Positions 49,647-58,534 of a stretch of DNA of 64,000 nucleotides are shown one piece after another. Source of the stretch: Heliomarina baculiformis (lineage in GTDB: Bacteria > Pseudomonadota > Alphaproteobacteria > Rhodobacterales > Rhodobacteraceae); NCBI RefSeq assembly GCF_019966545.1, contig NZ_JAIMIC010000010.1:1-64000 (forward strand), written 5' to 3'. The first letter of the stretch is position 1; each line of letters opens with the position of its first letter. The notes below the pieces were generated by a model. That model worked only from the letters and a program-made list of their open reading frames with translations, was not told the DNA's origin and ran no database searches. Position numbers and translations under genes: made by a program.

Positions 49647-50885
49647 ATGACTTACCAAACGAAACGAGGTCTTCGCGGCTTGCTGGCGGCGTGTGCCATT
49701 GCTGTTGCGGCATCTATGCCTTTGAAAGCGCAGGCAGAGACAACCTATAATCTCGCCCTGCTGTCGGACTTTTCCGGCCCCTATGCTGACATCATGCCCG
49801 TTCTGGCGGGCGGACGCGAGGCTGTGTTTACCTGGTGGAATGAAACCCGAGGCAAGGAACTCGGCGTCAAGCTGAACTACAAGAACTACGAAACCCGCTA
49901 TGACGCGGCACAGGTGGCAAGCCTCTGGCCCGGGATCAAATCGGAACTGGATCCGATTGCGGTCGTCGGCCTTGGCGGGCCTGACGTTGCCGCACTTTCC
50001 GAACGCCTGCCGGAAGACAAGATTCCGATGTTCATGGCCACGGCCAGCTACGGTTTTGCCTGGAAACCGGATTCCTGGATTTTCAACCCGCGTCCGACCT
50101 ATTCGCACGAGAGTGCCGGCTTTCTGAACTGGATGCGTGAACAGCGAGGCGGAGACGGTCCGCTTAAGGTCGCGATCCTCGCCTCTGAGGCCTCGCCTGC
50201 CTATGTCGATATGGCAAAGGGCCTCGAACTCTATGCCGAAGAGAATCCTGAAGAGATCAATCTCGTCGAGGTCATCTATACCGAAGTGCAACCGACCGAC
50301 CTGACGGGGCAAATGCGCCGCGTCGTGCGAGCCGGGGCCGAGGCGCTGATCATCCAGACGAACACTTCTATCGTGGTTGCGGCGAAACGTGGACTGCAGG
50401 CCAACGGTTCGAACATCCCGATCATGATGAGTTCGCATAACGGGCTTCCGGCCTCGGGCGGCGCGCTTGGCGGGCTTGATCAACTGGAGGGCGACTTTGA
50501 AGCCTACGGCATGGCGATCGCAGCCGATGAGGACACTCCCGCGCGGCAGTTCTATGAAACACTGGTTGCGGATCATGGGCTCAAGGCGCCCTGGAACGTC
50601 GTGACCGCAATGGGCGTGTCTCAGGGCCTCTTTGTCGCGACCGTGATCGATCACGCGATCGAGGCGAACGGTGCCGAGGGCCTGACCGGAGAGATGGTAC
50701 GCGAGGCGCTTTTTGCCGGGCCGATCACCACCGAAGAAACCCACGGCTTTCTTCCATCCCTCACGTTCACTCCCGAAGCGCCTTTCCCTTTGGAAGGTCT
50801 CAAGGTGAATGTGGGTACTGTCAAAGATGGCAAGATCACCATCGAAGCGATCGGCGTAGACGTTCCTGACGTTCAGAAGTGGTGA
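49647..50885 (+). CDS. Periplasmic substrate-binding protein of the Liv-type importer
   Basis: This 412-residue protein begins with a signal peptide (basic start, hydrophobic core LLAACAIAVAA) with probable cleavage after AQA at residue 30. The mature part is a two-lobed type I binding protein (Peripla_BP_6): NLALLSDFSGPYADIMPVL, a DPIAVVGLGGPDVAAL segment and RPTYSHESAGFLNWM. It captures the substrate outside the membrane; relatives bind amino acids, aromatic acids, amides or other carboxylates. Ligand identity is unknown. A strong GGGAGGAAG site and the following hairpin fit the high expression expected of binding proteins. Confidence 0.9.
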   Translation: MTYQTKRGLRGLLAACAIAVAASMPLKAQAETTYNLALLSDFSGPYADIMPVLAGGREAVFTWWNETRGKELGVKLNYKNYETRYDAAQVASLWPGIKSELDPIAVVGLGGPDVAALSERLPEDKIPMFMATASYGFAWKPDSWIFNPRPTYSHESAGFLNWMREQRGGDGPLKVAILASEASPAYVDMAKGLELYAEENPEEINLVEVIYTEVQPTDLTGQMRRVVRAGAEALIIQTNTSIVVAAKRGLQANGSNIPIMMSSHNGLPASGGALGGLDQLEGDFEAYGMAIAADEDTPARQFYETLVADHGLKAPWNVVTAMGVSQGLFVATVIDHAIEANGAEGLTGEMVREALFAGPITTEETHGFLPSLTFTPEAPFPLEGLKVNVGTVKDGKITIEAIGVDVPDVQKW

Positions 50886-50892
50886 AATAATC

Positions 50893-50916
50893 CGGGCGCC
50901 GCAGTCGCGGCGCCCG
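50893..50916 (+). terminator. Hairpin between binding-protein and LivF-like genes
   Basis: A perfect 10-bp stem (50893-50902 with 50907-50916) closes a 4-base loop, eight bases past the binding-protein stop. It is followed by TCCTGATCTTT, not a solid T run. In binding-protein operons such hairpins often protect the upstream mRNA or reduce read-through, giving more binding protein than ATPase. Confidence 0.6.
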
Positions 50917-50939
50917 TCCTGATCTTTAGCCCGGGCAAT

Positions 50940-51737
50940 ATGACCATGCTGGAACTCAACAATGTAGAAGTGACCTATTCCGACGTCATCCTGGCGCTTA
51001 AAGGCGTGTCTATGACAGTCAGTGAAGGTCAATGTATTGCTCTGCTCGGTGGCAATGGGGCGGGCAAAAGCACGACACTCAAGGCCATCTCGGGAACGCT
51101 CAAATCCGAGGATGGAACCGTTTCGGCAGGGTCCATCGTTCTGGACGGAACCCCCGTTCAGAACATGGAAGCCTCGGAAGTCGTGAAGAATGGCCTGATC
51201 CACGTGATGGAAGGCCGGCGCGTGTTGCGGCATCTGACGTCAGAGCAAAACCTGATCGTCGGCGGACACATGGTGCCCAACTCCGCCGAGCTAAAAAACC
51301 GTCTGGATCATGTCTATACTCTGATGCCGCGGCTTGCGGACCTGCGCAACCGCACGTCCGGTTTCATGTCCGGTGGGGAACAACAACTGCTGCTGATTGG
51401 CCGGGCCATGATGGCCAAGCCCAAGATCATCGCGATTGACGAGCCGTCCCTGGGTCTGGCCCCGATGATGATCCGGGATGTCTTCGAGGTGCTCAAGCAA
51501 CTCAAATCAGAAGGCACGACCTTTTTCCTGGTCGAACAGAACAGCGCTGCTGCACTGTCGATCGCCGACTACGCCTATGTGATGGAAAATGGCCGTATCG
51601 TGATGGATGGCCCGGCAGACAAGCTCGCTGACAATGAGGACATCAAGGAATTTTATCTCGGTGTCACCGCCTCGGGCGAGCGCAAAAGTTATCGCGACAT
51701 CAAACATTATCGCCGCCGCAAAAGATGGCTGGGATAG
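50940..51737 (+). CDS. Liv-type ABC importer ATPase (LivF-like)
   Basis: The 265-residue ATPase has Walker A GGNGAGKST (37-45), LIHVMEGRRVLRHLTSEQNL where LivF usually has VPEGRxxFxxxTVxENL, the signature MSGGEQQLL, Walker B KIIAIDEPSLGLAP and FLVEQN. It completes the importer. Its C-terminus is about 25 residues longer than usual (basic tail ending RRRKRWLG). Two in-frame ATGs (50940, 50946) exist and neither has a strong ribosome site. Confidence 0.9.
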   Translation: MTMLELNNVEVTYSDVILALKGVSMTVSEGQCIALLGGNGAGKSTTLKAISGTLKSEDGTVSAGSIVLDGTPVQNMEASEVVKNGLIHVMEGRRVLRHLTSEQNLIVGGHMVPNSAELKNRLDHVYTLMPRLADLRNRTSGFMSGGEQQLLLIGRAMMAKPKIIAIDEPSLGLAPMMIRDVFEVLKQLKSEGTTFFLVEQNSAAALSIADYAYVMENGRIVMDGPADKLADNEDIKEFYLGVTASGERKSYRDIKHYRRRKRWLG

Positions 51738-51750
51738 GAAAGGAACGACA

Positions 51751-52539
51751 ATGAGTGAACTGCTATCCATCAAGGGGCGTACCGCATTTGTAACCGGAGC
51801 GGGTCAGGGCGTGGGCCGGCAAGTCGCGCTTTATCTGGCTGAACACGGGGCCGGTGCCGTCGTCGTCAACGATTTTCACGCCGAACGGGCCGAAAGCGTT
51901 GCCGCGGAAGTGGAGGCAGCCGGTGCAAAGGCGCTGCCGCTCGCGTTCGATGTGTCGGATTTCGACGCGGTCGGCGCGGCGTTTGCCGAGGCTCAGAACG
52001 CCTTCGGCGGCGTGGATATTCTGGTGAACAATGCAGGCAACGCCGGGCCGACATCGCGTCTTGACGATCTTGTCCCGTTTTGGGAGTCGGATCCCACCGA
52101 ATGGCGCCGCTGGATGGCGACCAATTTCGATGGGGTTCTGAACTGCACCCGACACGCCATGCCCTTGATGGTCAAAGGTGACTATGGGCGCATCGTGACC
52201 GTCATTTCCGACGCCGGTCGCGTCGGCGAGCCGCATCTGGCGGTTTATTCCGGAGCCAAGGCCGGTGCGGCAGGCTTCATGCGGGCCATCGCCAAGGCGG
52301 GTGGCCGGTTCGGGATCACCGCGAATTGCGTCGCCCTGGGGGGAACGAGAACGCCGGCTGTTGCCGACCTGATCCCGGATGCAGAGACCGAGAAGCGGGC
52401 ATTGTCGCAATATGTGATCCGCCGTCTGGGTGAGCCGGAAGATCCCGCCGGAATGATCCTGTTTCTCTGCTCGGATGCCGCCAGCTGGATCACCGGACAG
52501 ACCTATCCGGTGAATGGCGGGTATTCCTTTGCCTGCTAA
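51751..52539 (+). CDS. Short-chain dehydrogenase (3-hydroxyacyl-CoA dehydrogenase-like)
   Basis: This 262-residue SDR has VTGAGQGVGRQ near residue 15, VNDFHAE (Asp for NAD), LVNNAGNAG, Ser in VISDAGRVGE and VYSGAKAG with Tyr and Lys. The SDAGRVG stretch is shared with the BadH-like SDR at 23286, hinting at related substrates. The aggaAAGGA ribosome site and 13-base gap put it at the end of the importer operon. Reaction assignment is by family only. Confidence 0.82.
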   Translation: MSELLSIKGRTAFVTGAGQGVGRQVALYLAEHGAGAVVVNDFHAERAESVAAEVEAAGAKALPLAFDVSDFDAVGAAFAEAQNAFGGVDILVNNAGNAGPTSRLDDLVPFWESDPTEWRRWMATNFDGVLNCTRHAMPLMVKGDYGRIVTVISDAGRVGEPHLAVYSGAKAGAAGFMRAIAKAGGRFGITANCVALGGTRTPAVADLIPDAETEKRALSQYVIRRLGEPEDPAGMILFLCSDAASWITGQTYPVNGGYSFAC

Positions 52540-52564
52540 AGCCGACATCGGACGGAAGCCGCCT

Positions 52565-53668
52565 CTAGCTGGCGCTGTCCGAAAGAACGCTGTCATTGTC
52601 TGCGCCAAGCTCTGGTGGCAGGTCAGGGGCTGCGGTCTCGAAACCATCGAACTTCAGAGGCTGGATAACGAACGTCTCGGTCCTGCCGCTGTCATGCGCG
52701 ATCGTGCGCAGCAACTGTCGCGCACGCACATGGGGGTCGTCCAGCGTTTCGACCAAGGAATTGACCGGACCCCAAGGCACGCCCGCCTTGTCCAGAAGAT
52801 CGCCCCATTCGGCGCGCGTCTTGCCGACCAGAACCGCCGCGATCTCTTCGCGGAGCGTGTCCTTGCGGGCGACACGGTCGCGGCCTGTCAACGGCGCAAG
52901 ATCCGCTCTGTCGATCACATCGCAGAACGGTTGCCAGAACCAGTCCTCATGCGCGATGGACAAGGTCATGAGCTTGCCGTCCTTGCAGGTGAACACGCCG
53001 TAGCCCGGTTCGGCGATGAACTCGCCCAGCGGTGTGCCGTTGGCCGCCGGAACAAGGAATGCCGTCAACATCGAAACCACAGCGTCCGACATGGACACGT
53101 CCACGAAACGCCCCTGTCCCGTCCGCTGGCACGATACGACCGCCGACAGGATTGCGATCGCCGCGAACAACGCCGCGCCCACATCCGCGAGGGGGATCGC
53201 CGGAACAGGGCCCGGTTGCCCCGCATCGGCCTGATCGGCCAGCAGGCCGCCAACGCCTTCGTAGCTCAGGTCGTGGCCGGCACGGTCACGATAGGGGCCG
53301 TCCTGCCCGTAACCCGAAATCGACACGTAGACCAGCCGCGGGTTGACGCCACGCAAGTCCTCGAACCCGGCGCCCAAGGCTGCGAGCTTTCCAGGGCGGA
53401 ACCCTTCGACGATAACATCCGAAACCTTGGCCAGTTCGCGAAACCGTGCCAGCCCCTCGGCCGATTTCAGATCCAGCGCGACGCTGCGCTTGCCCCGGTT
53501 CAGAGCCCGGAACAACGGCGGAAACTGCCGGGCCGGATCACCGATGCCCGGACGTTCGATCATGATCACCTCGGCCCCCATGTCGGACAACAGCATTGTC
53601 GCATAGGGACCGGGAAATTGTTCGGCAAGGCTGAGAATCCTCAGACCGGTCAGGGGTGCATTGCTCAT
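52565..53668 (-). CDS. CaiB/BaiF-type (family III) CoA-transferase
   Basis: The 367-residue protein has GLRILSLAEQFPGPYATMLLSDMGAEVIMIERP (8-40) and the catalytic Asp in GQGRFVDVSMSDAV. Family III enzymes move CoA between acyl groups without ATP, so this could charge the substrate acid from an available CoA ester. ATG 53668 has GGAGACTG at the right distance; the longer in-frame start at 53740 is not supported. It is convergent with the SDR and divergent from the crotonase at 53781. Confidence 0.87.
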   Translation of the reverse strand: MSNAPLTGLRILSLAEQFPGPYATMLLSDMGAEVIMIERPGIGDPARQFPPLFRALNRGKRSVALDLKSAEGLARFRELAKVSDVIVEGFRPGKLAALGAGFEDLRGVNPRLVYVSISGYGQDGPYRDRAGHDLSYEGVGGLLADQADAGQPGPVPAIPLADVGAALFAAIAILSAVVSCQRTGQGRFVDVSMSDAVVSMLTAFLVPAANGTPLGEFIAEPGYGVFTCKDGKLMTLSIAHEDWFWQPFCDVIDRADLAPLTGRDRVARKDTLREEIAAVLVGKTRAEWGDLLDKAGVPWGPVNSLVETLDDPHVRARQLLRTIAHDSGRTETFVIQPLKFDGFETAAPDLPPELGADNDSVLSDSAS

Positions 53669-53780
53669 ATCAGTCTCCAGCTCTTGTTTTGTCCGCGTGC
53701 GGGTCCGCGCCAGTGCAGCGCAGATGGCCGCAAAAGGCAAGGCGAAAAACCAAAATTCCTCTATTAATCAGGAGCTTGTA

Positions 53781-54569
53781 ATGATTGAAGCAAGGCAGAC
53801 GCTATTTGTTGAGCGGGTAGCAAAAACTGAATGGATTACCTTTCAGCGCACCGAACAGCTCAACGCGATGTCAACGCAGATGTTGCGAGAGATCGCGGCC
53901 GCGCTGGAGGCCGCTCTGGCCGACGATGCGGTTCGCACAATTGTCCTGACCGGTTCGGGGCGAGCGTTCTGCGCCGGTGCCGATCTGAAAGAAGTTGCTG
54001 GCGCCAAACATGCACCGGGCGAGCCAGATCTGCTTGATCTTGTCGATCACACGTTTGGACTGATGCGACATGGCCCTAAACCCGTGATCGCCGCCGTGAA
54101 CGGGCTGGCCATGGCGGGCGGTCTGGAAATGGTGATGGCCTGCGATCTGGTCTTTGCCGCCGAAAGCGCCCAGTTGGGCGACGCACACTCCAATTTCGGG
54201 GTCTTTCCCGGAGCAGGCGGTGCGGCGATCCTGCCGCGCAGGATTGGCCTGAACCGCGCGAAATACCTGCTGTTCTCGGGCGAGAACGTTTCGGCGCGGG
54301 ACATGATGGACTGGGGGCTGGTCAACAAGGTCGTCGCGGACGAAGACCTGCGCGACGCGGTGCAGACCTTTACCAACAGACTGGCAGACAAAAGCCCGGC
54401 GGTCTTGCGCCGCATGAAGAGGGTCGCCAACCGATCAATGGACGTGGATGAAACCGCCGCCCTGGCCGAAGAGATGCTGAATCTGCGCGCGCACATGCGG
54501 TCCTGGGACATGCACGAGGGCCTGTCGGCGTTCAATGAAAAACGAAAACCGCAGTTTCGCGGATACTAG
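53781..54569 (+). CDS. Enoyl-CoA hydratase family protein with His in place of one catalytic Glu
   Basis: The 262-residue crotonase has AFCAGADLKEV and MAGGLEMVMACD with the first catalytic Glu, but LGDAHSNFGVFPGAGG where the second Glu is replaced by His. The crotonase at 32971 shows the same pattern (GDQHAQFG). It is the first gene of a thiolase/dehydrogenase cluster and would act between dehydrogenation and thiolysis. An AGGAG site precedes the start. A plain hydratase role is likely but not assured. Confidence 0.82.
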   Translation: MIEARQTLFVERVAKTEWITFQRTEQLNAMSTQMLREIAAALEAALADDAVRTIVLTGSGRAFCAGADLKEVAGAKHAPGEPDLLDLVDHTFGLMRHGPKPVIAAVNGLAMAGGLEMVMACDLVFAAESAQLGDAHSNFGVFPGAGGAAILPRRIGLNRAKYLLFSGENVSARDMMDWGLVNKVVADEDLRDAVQTFTNRLADKSPAVLRRMKRVANRSMDVDETAALAEEMLNLRAHMRSWDMHEGLSAFNEKRKPQFRGY

Positions 54570-54585
54570 ATCAGGAGGACAAACG

Positions 54586-55824
54586 ATGCAGGACATTTAC
54601 GTCGTTGGCGTCGGGATGACGCCGTTCGGAAAATTCCGGGACAGAACCATCAAGGCCATGACCGGCGAGGCCGTCGCCGCCGCCCTTTCAGACGCCGGAG
54701 TTACGGCTGATCGCATCGACGGCGCGTTCTTCTCGAACGCGGTGCAGGGCCACATGGAAGGCCAGCACATGATACGGGGCGAGATCGCGCTACGCGAGAT
54801 GGGCATTCAGGGTATTCCGGTGGTGAATGTCGAAAACGCCTGTGCCAGCGCCTCGACCGGGTTCAAACTGGCGGTGGATTTTCTCAAGGCGGGCAATGGC
54901 GATTGCTGCCTCGCCGTAGGCGCCGAAAAGATGTATTCCGACGACCGCGCGTTGATGTTTTCGGCCTTCGACAGCGGCTGGGACGTCAGCAACGGCGACG
55001 AGGTCGCGCAACGGCTGGCCGATCTGGGTGCCGGAGTCGAGGAACCCGAAGGATCGAAATCGCCCAAGCCCTACAGCGTGTTCATGGATGTCTACGCAGG
55101 CTTCGCGCGGTTGCACATGAAAACCTTTGGCACCACGCAGGAACAGTTCGCCGCCGTCGCCGCCAAGAACCACGCACATTCCGCACATAACCCGCTGGCG
55201 CAGTACCGCGATGTAATGAGTGTCGATCAGGTTCTGGCCGCCCCGCCCATCACCTATCCGCTAACGCTGCCGATGTGCGCCCCGATCTCGGACGGTGCCG
55301 CGGCGGCGGTGCTTTGTACGGACGAGGGCCTCAAACGGCTGGGGCTCGATCCCGCTCGCGCGATCAAGGTCAAGGCCGCGATCTTGCGCTCGGGCACCGA
55401 CCGTCCGCCGGAAGATTACAAGAACCACCTGACCCGGCTGGCCGCGCTTCAGGCATATGAACAGGCCGGGCTCGGCCCCGAGGATATGTCGGTGGCCGAA
55501 GTGCATGACGCCACGGCCGTCGGTGAAGTGATCCAGATCGAGAACCTCGGGTTTGTCGAATTCGGTGAGGGCGGCCCGGCCAGCTTGCGCGGCGACACAA
55601 AGATCGGCGGACGCATTCCGGTGAACCCCTCGGGCGGATTGGAATCCAAGGGCCACCCGGTCGGGGCCACCGGTATCGGGCAGGTCTTTGAACTGGTCAC
55701 GCAACTGCGCGGCGAAGCCGGCGCGCGTCAAGTCGAAGGGGCGCAGAACGCCATCGCCGAAAACGGTGGGGGCTTGCACGGGGTAGAAGAAGCTGCCGCC
55801 TGTGTCACCATTCTCGGCTGCTGA
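54586..55824 (+). CDS. SCP-X-type thiolase
   Basis: The 412-residue thiolase begins YVVGVGMTPFGKF and has the nucleophile Cys in VENACASASTG, His in EVHDATAVGE and in SKGHPVGATGIGQ, and a terminal AAACVTILGC. It belongs to the same non-decarboxylating SCP-X group as the thiolase at 8309 but is only distantly similar. It should release acetyl- or propionyl-CoA from a 3-ketoacyl-CoA. No DUF35 partner is adjacent. AGGAGGACA precedes the start. Confidence 0.86.
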   Translation: MQDIYVVGVGMTPFGKFRDRTIKAMTGEAVAAALSDAGVTADRIDGAFFSNAVQGHMEGQHMIRGEIALREMGIQGIPVVNVENACASASTGFKLAVDFLKAGNGDCCLAVGAEKMYSDDRALMFSAFDSGWDVSNGDEVAQRLADLGAGVEEPEGSKSPKPYSVFMDVYAGFARLHMKTFGTTQEQFAAVAAKNHAHSAHNPLAQYRDVMSVDQVLAAPPITYPLTLPMCAPISDGAAAAVLCTDEGLKRLGLDPARAIKVKAAILRSGTDRPPEDYKNHLTRLAALQAYEQAGLGPEDMSVAEVHDATAVGEVIQIENLGFVEFGEGGPASLRGDTKIGGRIPVNPSGGLESKGHPVGATGIGQVFELVTQLRGEAGARQVEGAQNAIAENGGGLHGVEEAAACVTILGC

Positions 55825-55840
55825 AACAAGGAAAAGAATT

Positions 55841-57007
55841 ATGGAAAACGTGATCGCCGCCGCTCAGGCAATCTATACAGACGAGCAACGCATGTTGCTG
55901 GAGAACTTCCGCAAGATGGCCGAGGCAGAGTTCGCTCCGCTGGCCGAGAAATACGAAGACCTCGGACACCCGCCCGATGCGAAAACGCTGAAGTCCCTGT
56001 TCGCCAAGGTCGAGGAATTCGGGCTGATCAGCGGCCTGATCCCCGAGAAAGACGGCGGTGCCGGAATCGACCGCATGACCTATGGCATCCTTTACGAGGA
56101 ACTGGCCCGGATATGGGCAGATCTGGCAATTGCGGTCCTGATCCAAGGCCACGCCGTGTTTGCGGTCAACCTTCTGGGAAATCCGGCGCAGAAAGAGGCC
56201 TATCTGAAGCCGCTCCTGCGCAGCGAACGGATCTGTGCCACCTGTATTTCCGAACCAGAGGTCGGCTCGAACGTGCGCGAGGTCAAAACCCGCGCAGACC
56301 GCGAGGGCGACAAGATTTTAGTCACCGGCCAGAAGCTCTGGATTTCCAATGGGGCCCAGTCGGATTTCGCCATCGTTGTCTGCAATCTGGACGACGGTAT
56401 TTCCATGGTCATCGTCGACCGTGACACCGGCGGATACGAAAGCCGCGAATTGCGCAAGCTGGGGCTTGTCGGTGCTTCGACCTGCGAATTGTTTTTCGAC
56501 CGGGCCGAAACCACCGCCGAACATGTTCTCGGCAATGCAGGCGGGGGCCTGTTCCAGACTTTGAAGCTGTTTGAAAGCGCACGCGTGTTTGTCGGCCTGA
56601 CCAGCATTGGCATTGCCCAGGCCGCACTGGAATGTGCCGTCAAATATGCACAGGATCGCGAACAGCATGGCAAGCCGATCGGCGGGCACCAGTTGATTCA
56701 AGGCTATCTGGCCGATATGGCCACACACTTGGATGCCGCGCGCCTGTTGTGCCAGCGCGGGCTGCAACTTCTGGATCTGGGCGTGCGTTGCGACACCCAG
56801 ACCTCGATGGCGAAATGGTATGCGACGGAAATGGCTGTCGAAATCGCCGGCAAGGCCGTGCAGATACACGGCGGCAACGGCATCACAAAGGAGTTTCCCG
56901 TCGAACGGCACTTCCGCAATGCCAAGGTAATGCCAATCCCGGACGGAACGACCGAGATCCAGAAGCTGGTCATTGGGCGCAACCTGACGGGCCTGAATGC
57001 GTTCTGA
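55841..57007 (+). CDS. Acyl-CoA dehydrogenase with Asp at the usual base position
   Basis: The 388-residue enzyme has ISEPEVGSNVREVKT, GQKLWISNGAQSD, VQIHGGNGITKEFPVERHFRNAK and a C-terminal IPDGTTEIQKLVIGRN, with Asp where most family members have Glu. The alternative helix site reads FESARVFVG. The motif TEIQ and overall style resemble short-chain dehydrogenases. ATG 55841 has AAGGAAAAG. It ends the plus-strand cluster before a large inverted repeat. Confidence 0.85.
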   Translation: MENVIAAAQAIYTDEQRMLLENFRKMAEAEFAPLAEKYEDLGHPPDAKTLKSLFAKVEEFGLISGLIPEKDGGAGIDRMTYGILYEELARIWADLAIAVLIQGHAVFAVNLLGNPAQKEAYLKPLLRSERICATCISEPEVGSNVREVKTRADREGDKILVTGQKLWISNGAQSDFAIVVCNLDDGISMVIVDRDTGGYESRELRKLGLVGASTCELFFDRAETTAEHVLGNAGGGLFQTLKLFESARVFVGLTSIGIAQAALECAVKYAQDREQHGKPIGGHQLIQGYLADMATHLDAARLLCQRGLQLLDLGVRCDTQTSMAKWYATEMAVEIAGKAVQIHGGNGITKEFPVERHFRNAKVMPIPDGTTEIQKLVIGRNLTGLNAF

Positions 57008-57016
57008 AACACGCCC

Positions 57017-57065
57017 GGGCGGGAACGGCACAGACAATGCAGCCACTTCATGATCGTTCCCGCCC
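57017..57065. repeat. Perfect 11-bp inverted repeat with 27-base loop
   Basis: GGGCGGGAACG (57017-57027) is repeated inverted as CGTTCCCGCCC (57055-57065). It lies between convergent reading frames, after the dehydrogenase stop and before the broken dehydrogenase. It may be a bidirectional transcription end; no T tract is present. Confidence 0.5.
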
Positions 57066-57120
57066 AACGGCGTTACGCAGTTTGATCCAGGCTTTGCCTC
57101 GGGCCGGGGGGGCAAGGTAG

Positions 57121-57622
57121 TCAGCCCCGCAGGGCCGAGATGCCCAAAGCCCCCTGCGCCAGAAGCAGCGCCTGAAGCTGGTTGGTGCCTTCAGCAATCG
57201 TGAGATGTCGCACATCGCGATAGTAGCGTTCGACCGGGAAATCACGGGTGTAGCCCGCCCCGCCGTGCACCTGCAAGGCGGTCTCGCAAACCCGCAGTGC
57301 CGTGTCGGAATTGTGGCGCTTGGCCATGGAACAGGCCCGGCCGCGATCCGGCGCCCCACGATCCAGTGCGTCGGCGGTGCGGCAGGCCAGCAGCCGCGAG
57401 GTTTCCACGCCAGTCATCATTTCAGCGATCATCTGCTGTACCAGCTGAAACCCTCCGATCTTACGTCCGAACTGTTCTCGCTCGCCCGCATAGCGCAGCG
57501 CCGCCTCATAGGCTGCAATTGACAGGCCGAGACAGGTGAAGGAAACGAAACAGCGACCCACATTTAGGTAATGCTTGGCGATGGCGAACGCCTCGCCCTC
57601 GGCGCCGATCAGTCCCTCTTTT
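57121..57622 (-). pseudogene. C-terminal remnant of an acyl-CoA dehydrogenase
   Basis: The readable part matches only the C-terminal half of an acyl-CoA dehydrogenase: GAEGEAFAIAKHYLNVGRCF, REQFGRKIGGFQLVQQM, LQVHGGAGYTRDFPVERYYRD and IAEGTNQLQALLLAQ with the EGT Glu. The family-like frame runs back to about 57615 and then meets a stop (TAA) with no sign of the N-terminal domains, so roughly 230 residues are missing. There is no plausible start of its own except an internal GTG at 57561. I read it as a deletion or rearrangement scar next to the iclR gene. Confidence 0.8.
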
Positions 57623-57664
57623 TAGTGAAGTCGGACCATATTTCACGATTGCTGATTCAGACGT

Positions 57665-58468
57665 TCAGCAGGTCAGGGACCGTTGACTCATCTTTCTCAG
57701 ATTTCGAACGATTTCTTCGCGCATGATCCCTACGATCTTTTTCTCGGACCGCAAGATAACATCAGTTGGAGCACCAACCCCGACAGCGAAAAGCCGCGAA
57801 CTCAGGTGGTTAGGAAACGGCATGGAAATTAAGCCGCTCCCTTGAACCACCTGATCGGTTGACAGGTAGTAGCCTCTGGCTCGAGTTTCTGCCAGCGAGG
57901 CAACGAAGGCCTTCACGTCCACTGCCGGTTTGTCGGGCGCGCGATAGGCGTTGATCTTGCGGAACAGACTACACACTTCTTCGTCGCTGAAACGGCTCAT
58001 CAGAACGCGCCCAACACCCGAATTCCCCAGCGGACGACGCGTCCCGAGTGATATGTGGTGGATCGGCGATTCTTTCGGACGGATAACTTGAACGTATTCG
58101 GCTTCGTCCCCGTTCTTAGTTGCCAAAACCACCACATGCTGTGTGCGTTCCGAAATTGTCCTTAGCAGCCGGTGGATCGTGCCTTCGCCGAACAGATCTG
58201 GATTCATCCACGAACCCAAAAGCGGAACGCGCTCGGTGGGAAAGTAACTCTTCCTCCGGGCGTCGTGCGAGAGAAATCCAAGCTTGACCAAGCTTTTAAG
58301 CAGCGCCGAGGTGCTCGACTGTGGGTACCCCAGTTCCTTGGCCACTTCAACGACCGACAGCGGACGGCGAACTTCATCGAAGTACACCAAAGTTTGACAG
58401 GTGCGCGCCACCGATTTCACGATGTGATCGCCGCCTGTCTTTACCAAGGCCTGGTGCGCGTTTTCCAT
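57665..58468 (-). CDS. IclR-family transcriptional regulator
   Basis: The 267-residue protein has a winged helix-turn-helix near the N-terminus (LSVVEVAKELGYPQSSTSALLKSL, residues about 37-60, within KSVARTCQTL...FLS) and an IclR ligand domain with SLGTRRPLGNSGVGRVLMS and GYYLSTDQVVQGSGLISMPF. IclR proteins sense small metabolites and control catabolic operons. It is downstream of an ADP-forming CoA-ligase operon on the same strand, separated by a 143-base spacer with several palindromes. AGGGGAGGGG precedes the start. The target genes are probably the flanking CoA-ligase/CoA-transferase operons. Confidence 0.87.
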   Translation of the reverse strand: MENAHQALVKTGGDHIVKSVARTCQTLVYFDEVRRPLSVVEVAKELGYPQSSTSALLKSLVKLGFLSHDARRKSYFPTERVPLLGSWMNPDLFGEGTIHRLLRTISERTQHVVVLATKNGDEAEYVQVIRPKESPIHHISLGTRRPLGNSGVGRVLMSRFSDEEVCSLFRKINAYRAPDKPAVDVKAFVASLAETRARGYYLSTDQVVQGSGLISMPFPNHLSSRLFAVGVGAPTDVILRSEKKIVGIMREEIVRNLRKMSQRSLTC

Positions 58469-58503
58469 GTTCCCCTCCCCTGCGTGCGATTATGTGCACA
58501 GCG

Positions 58504-58518
58504 TTCTGTAAAGCAGAA
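58504..58518. promoter_or_regulatory. Possible IclR operator upstream of iclR
   Basis: TTCTG-TAAAG-CAGAA is a 5+5 inverted repeat 36-50 bases upstream of the iclR start. A second palindrome, CAGATTCTG, is at 58531-58539. Similar TTCTG and CAGAA arms occur at 63212-63242 in the divergent spacer before the partial gene at 63318. The assignment to IclR rests on location only. Confidence 0.35.
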
Positions 58519-58534
58519 TGATTGCGCATACAGA

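Noticed and set aside
49605-51233. Minus-strand open frame of 542 codons opposite the binding-protein gene
   Set aside because: The plus strand encodes a signal-peptide-bearing binding protein with family motifs; the antisense frame has none.
52514-53767. Plus-strand open frame of 417 codons opposite the CoA-transferase
   Set aside because: The minus strand carries the family III CoA-transferase motifs and a proper start; this frame is Arg/His/Gln-rich noise.
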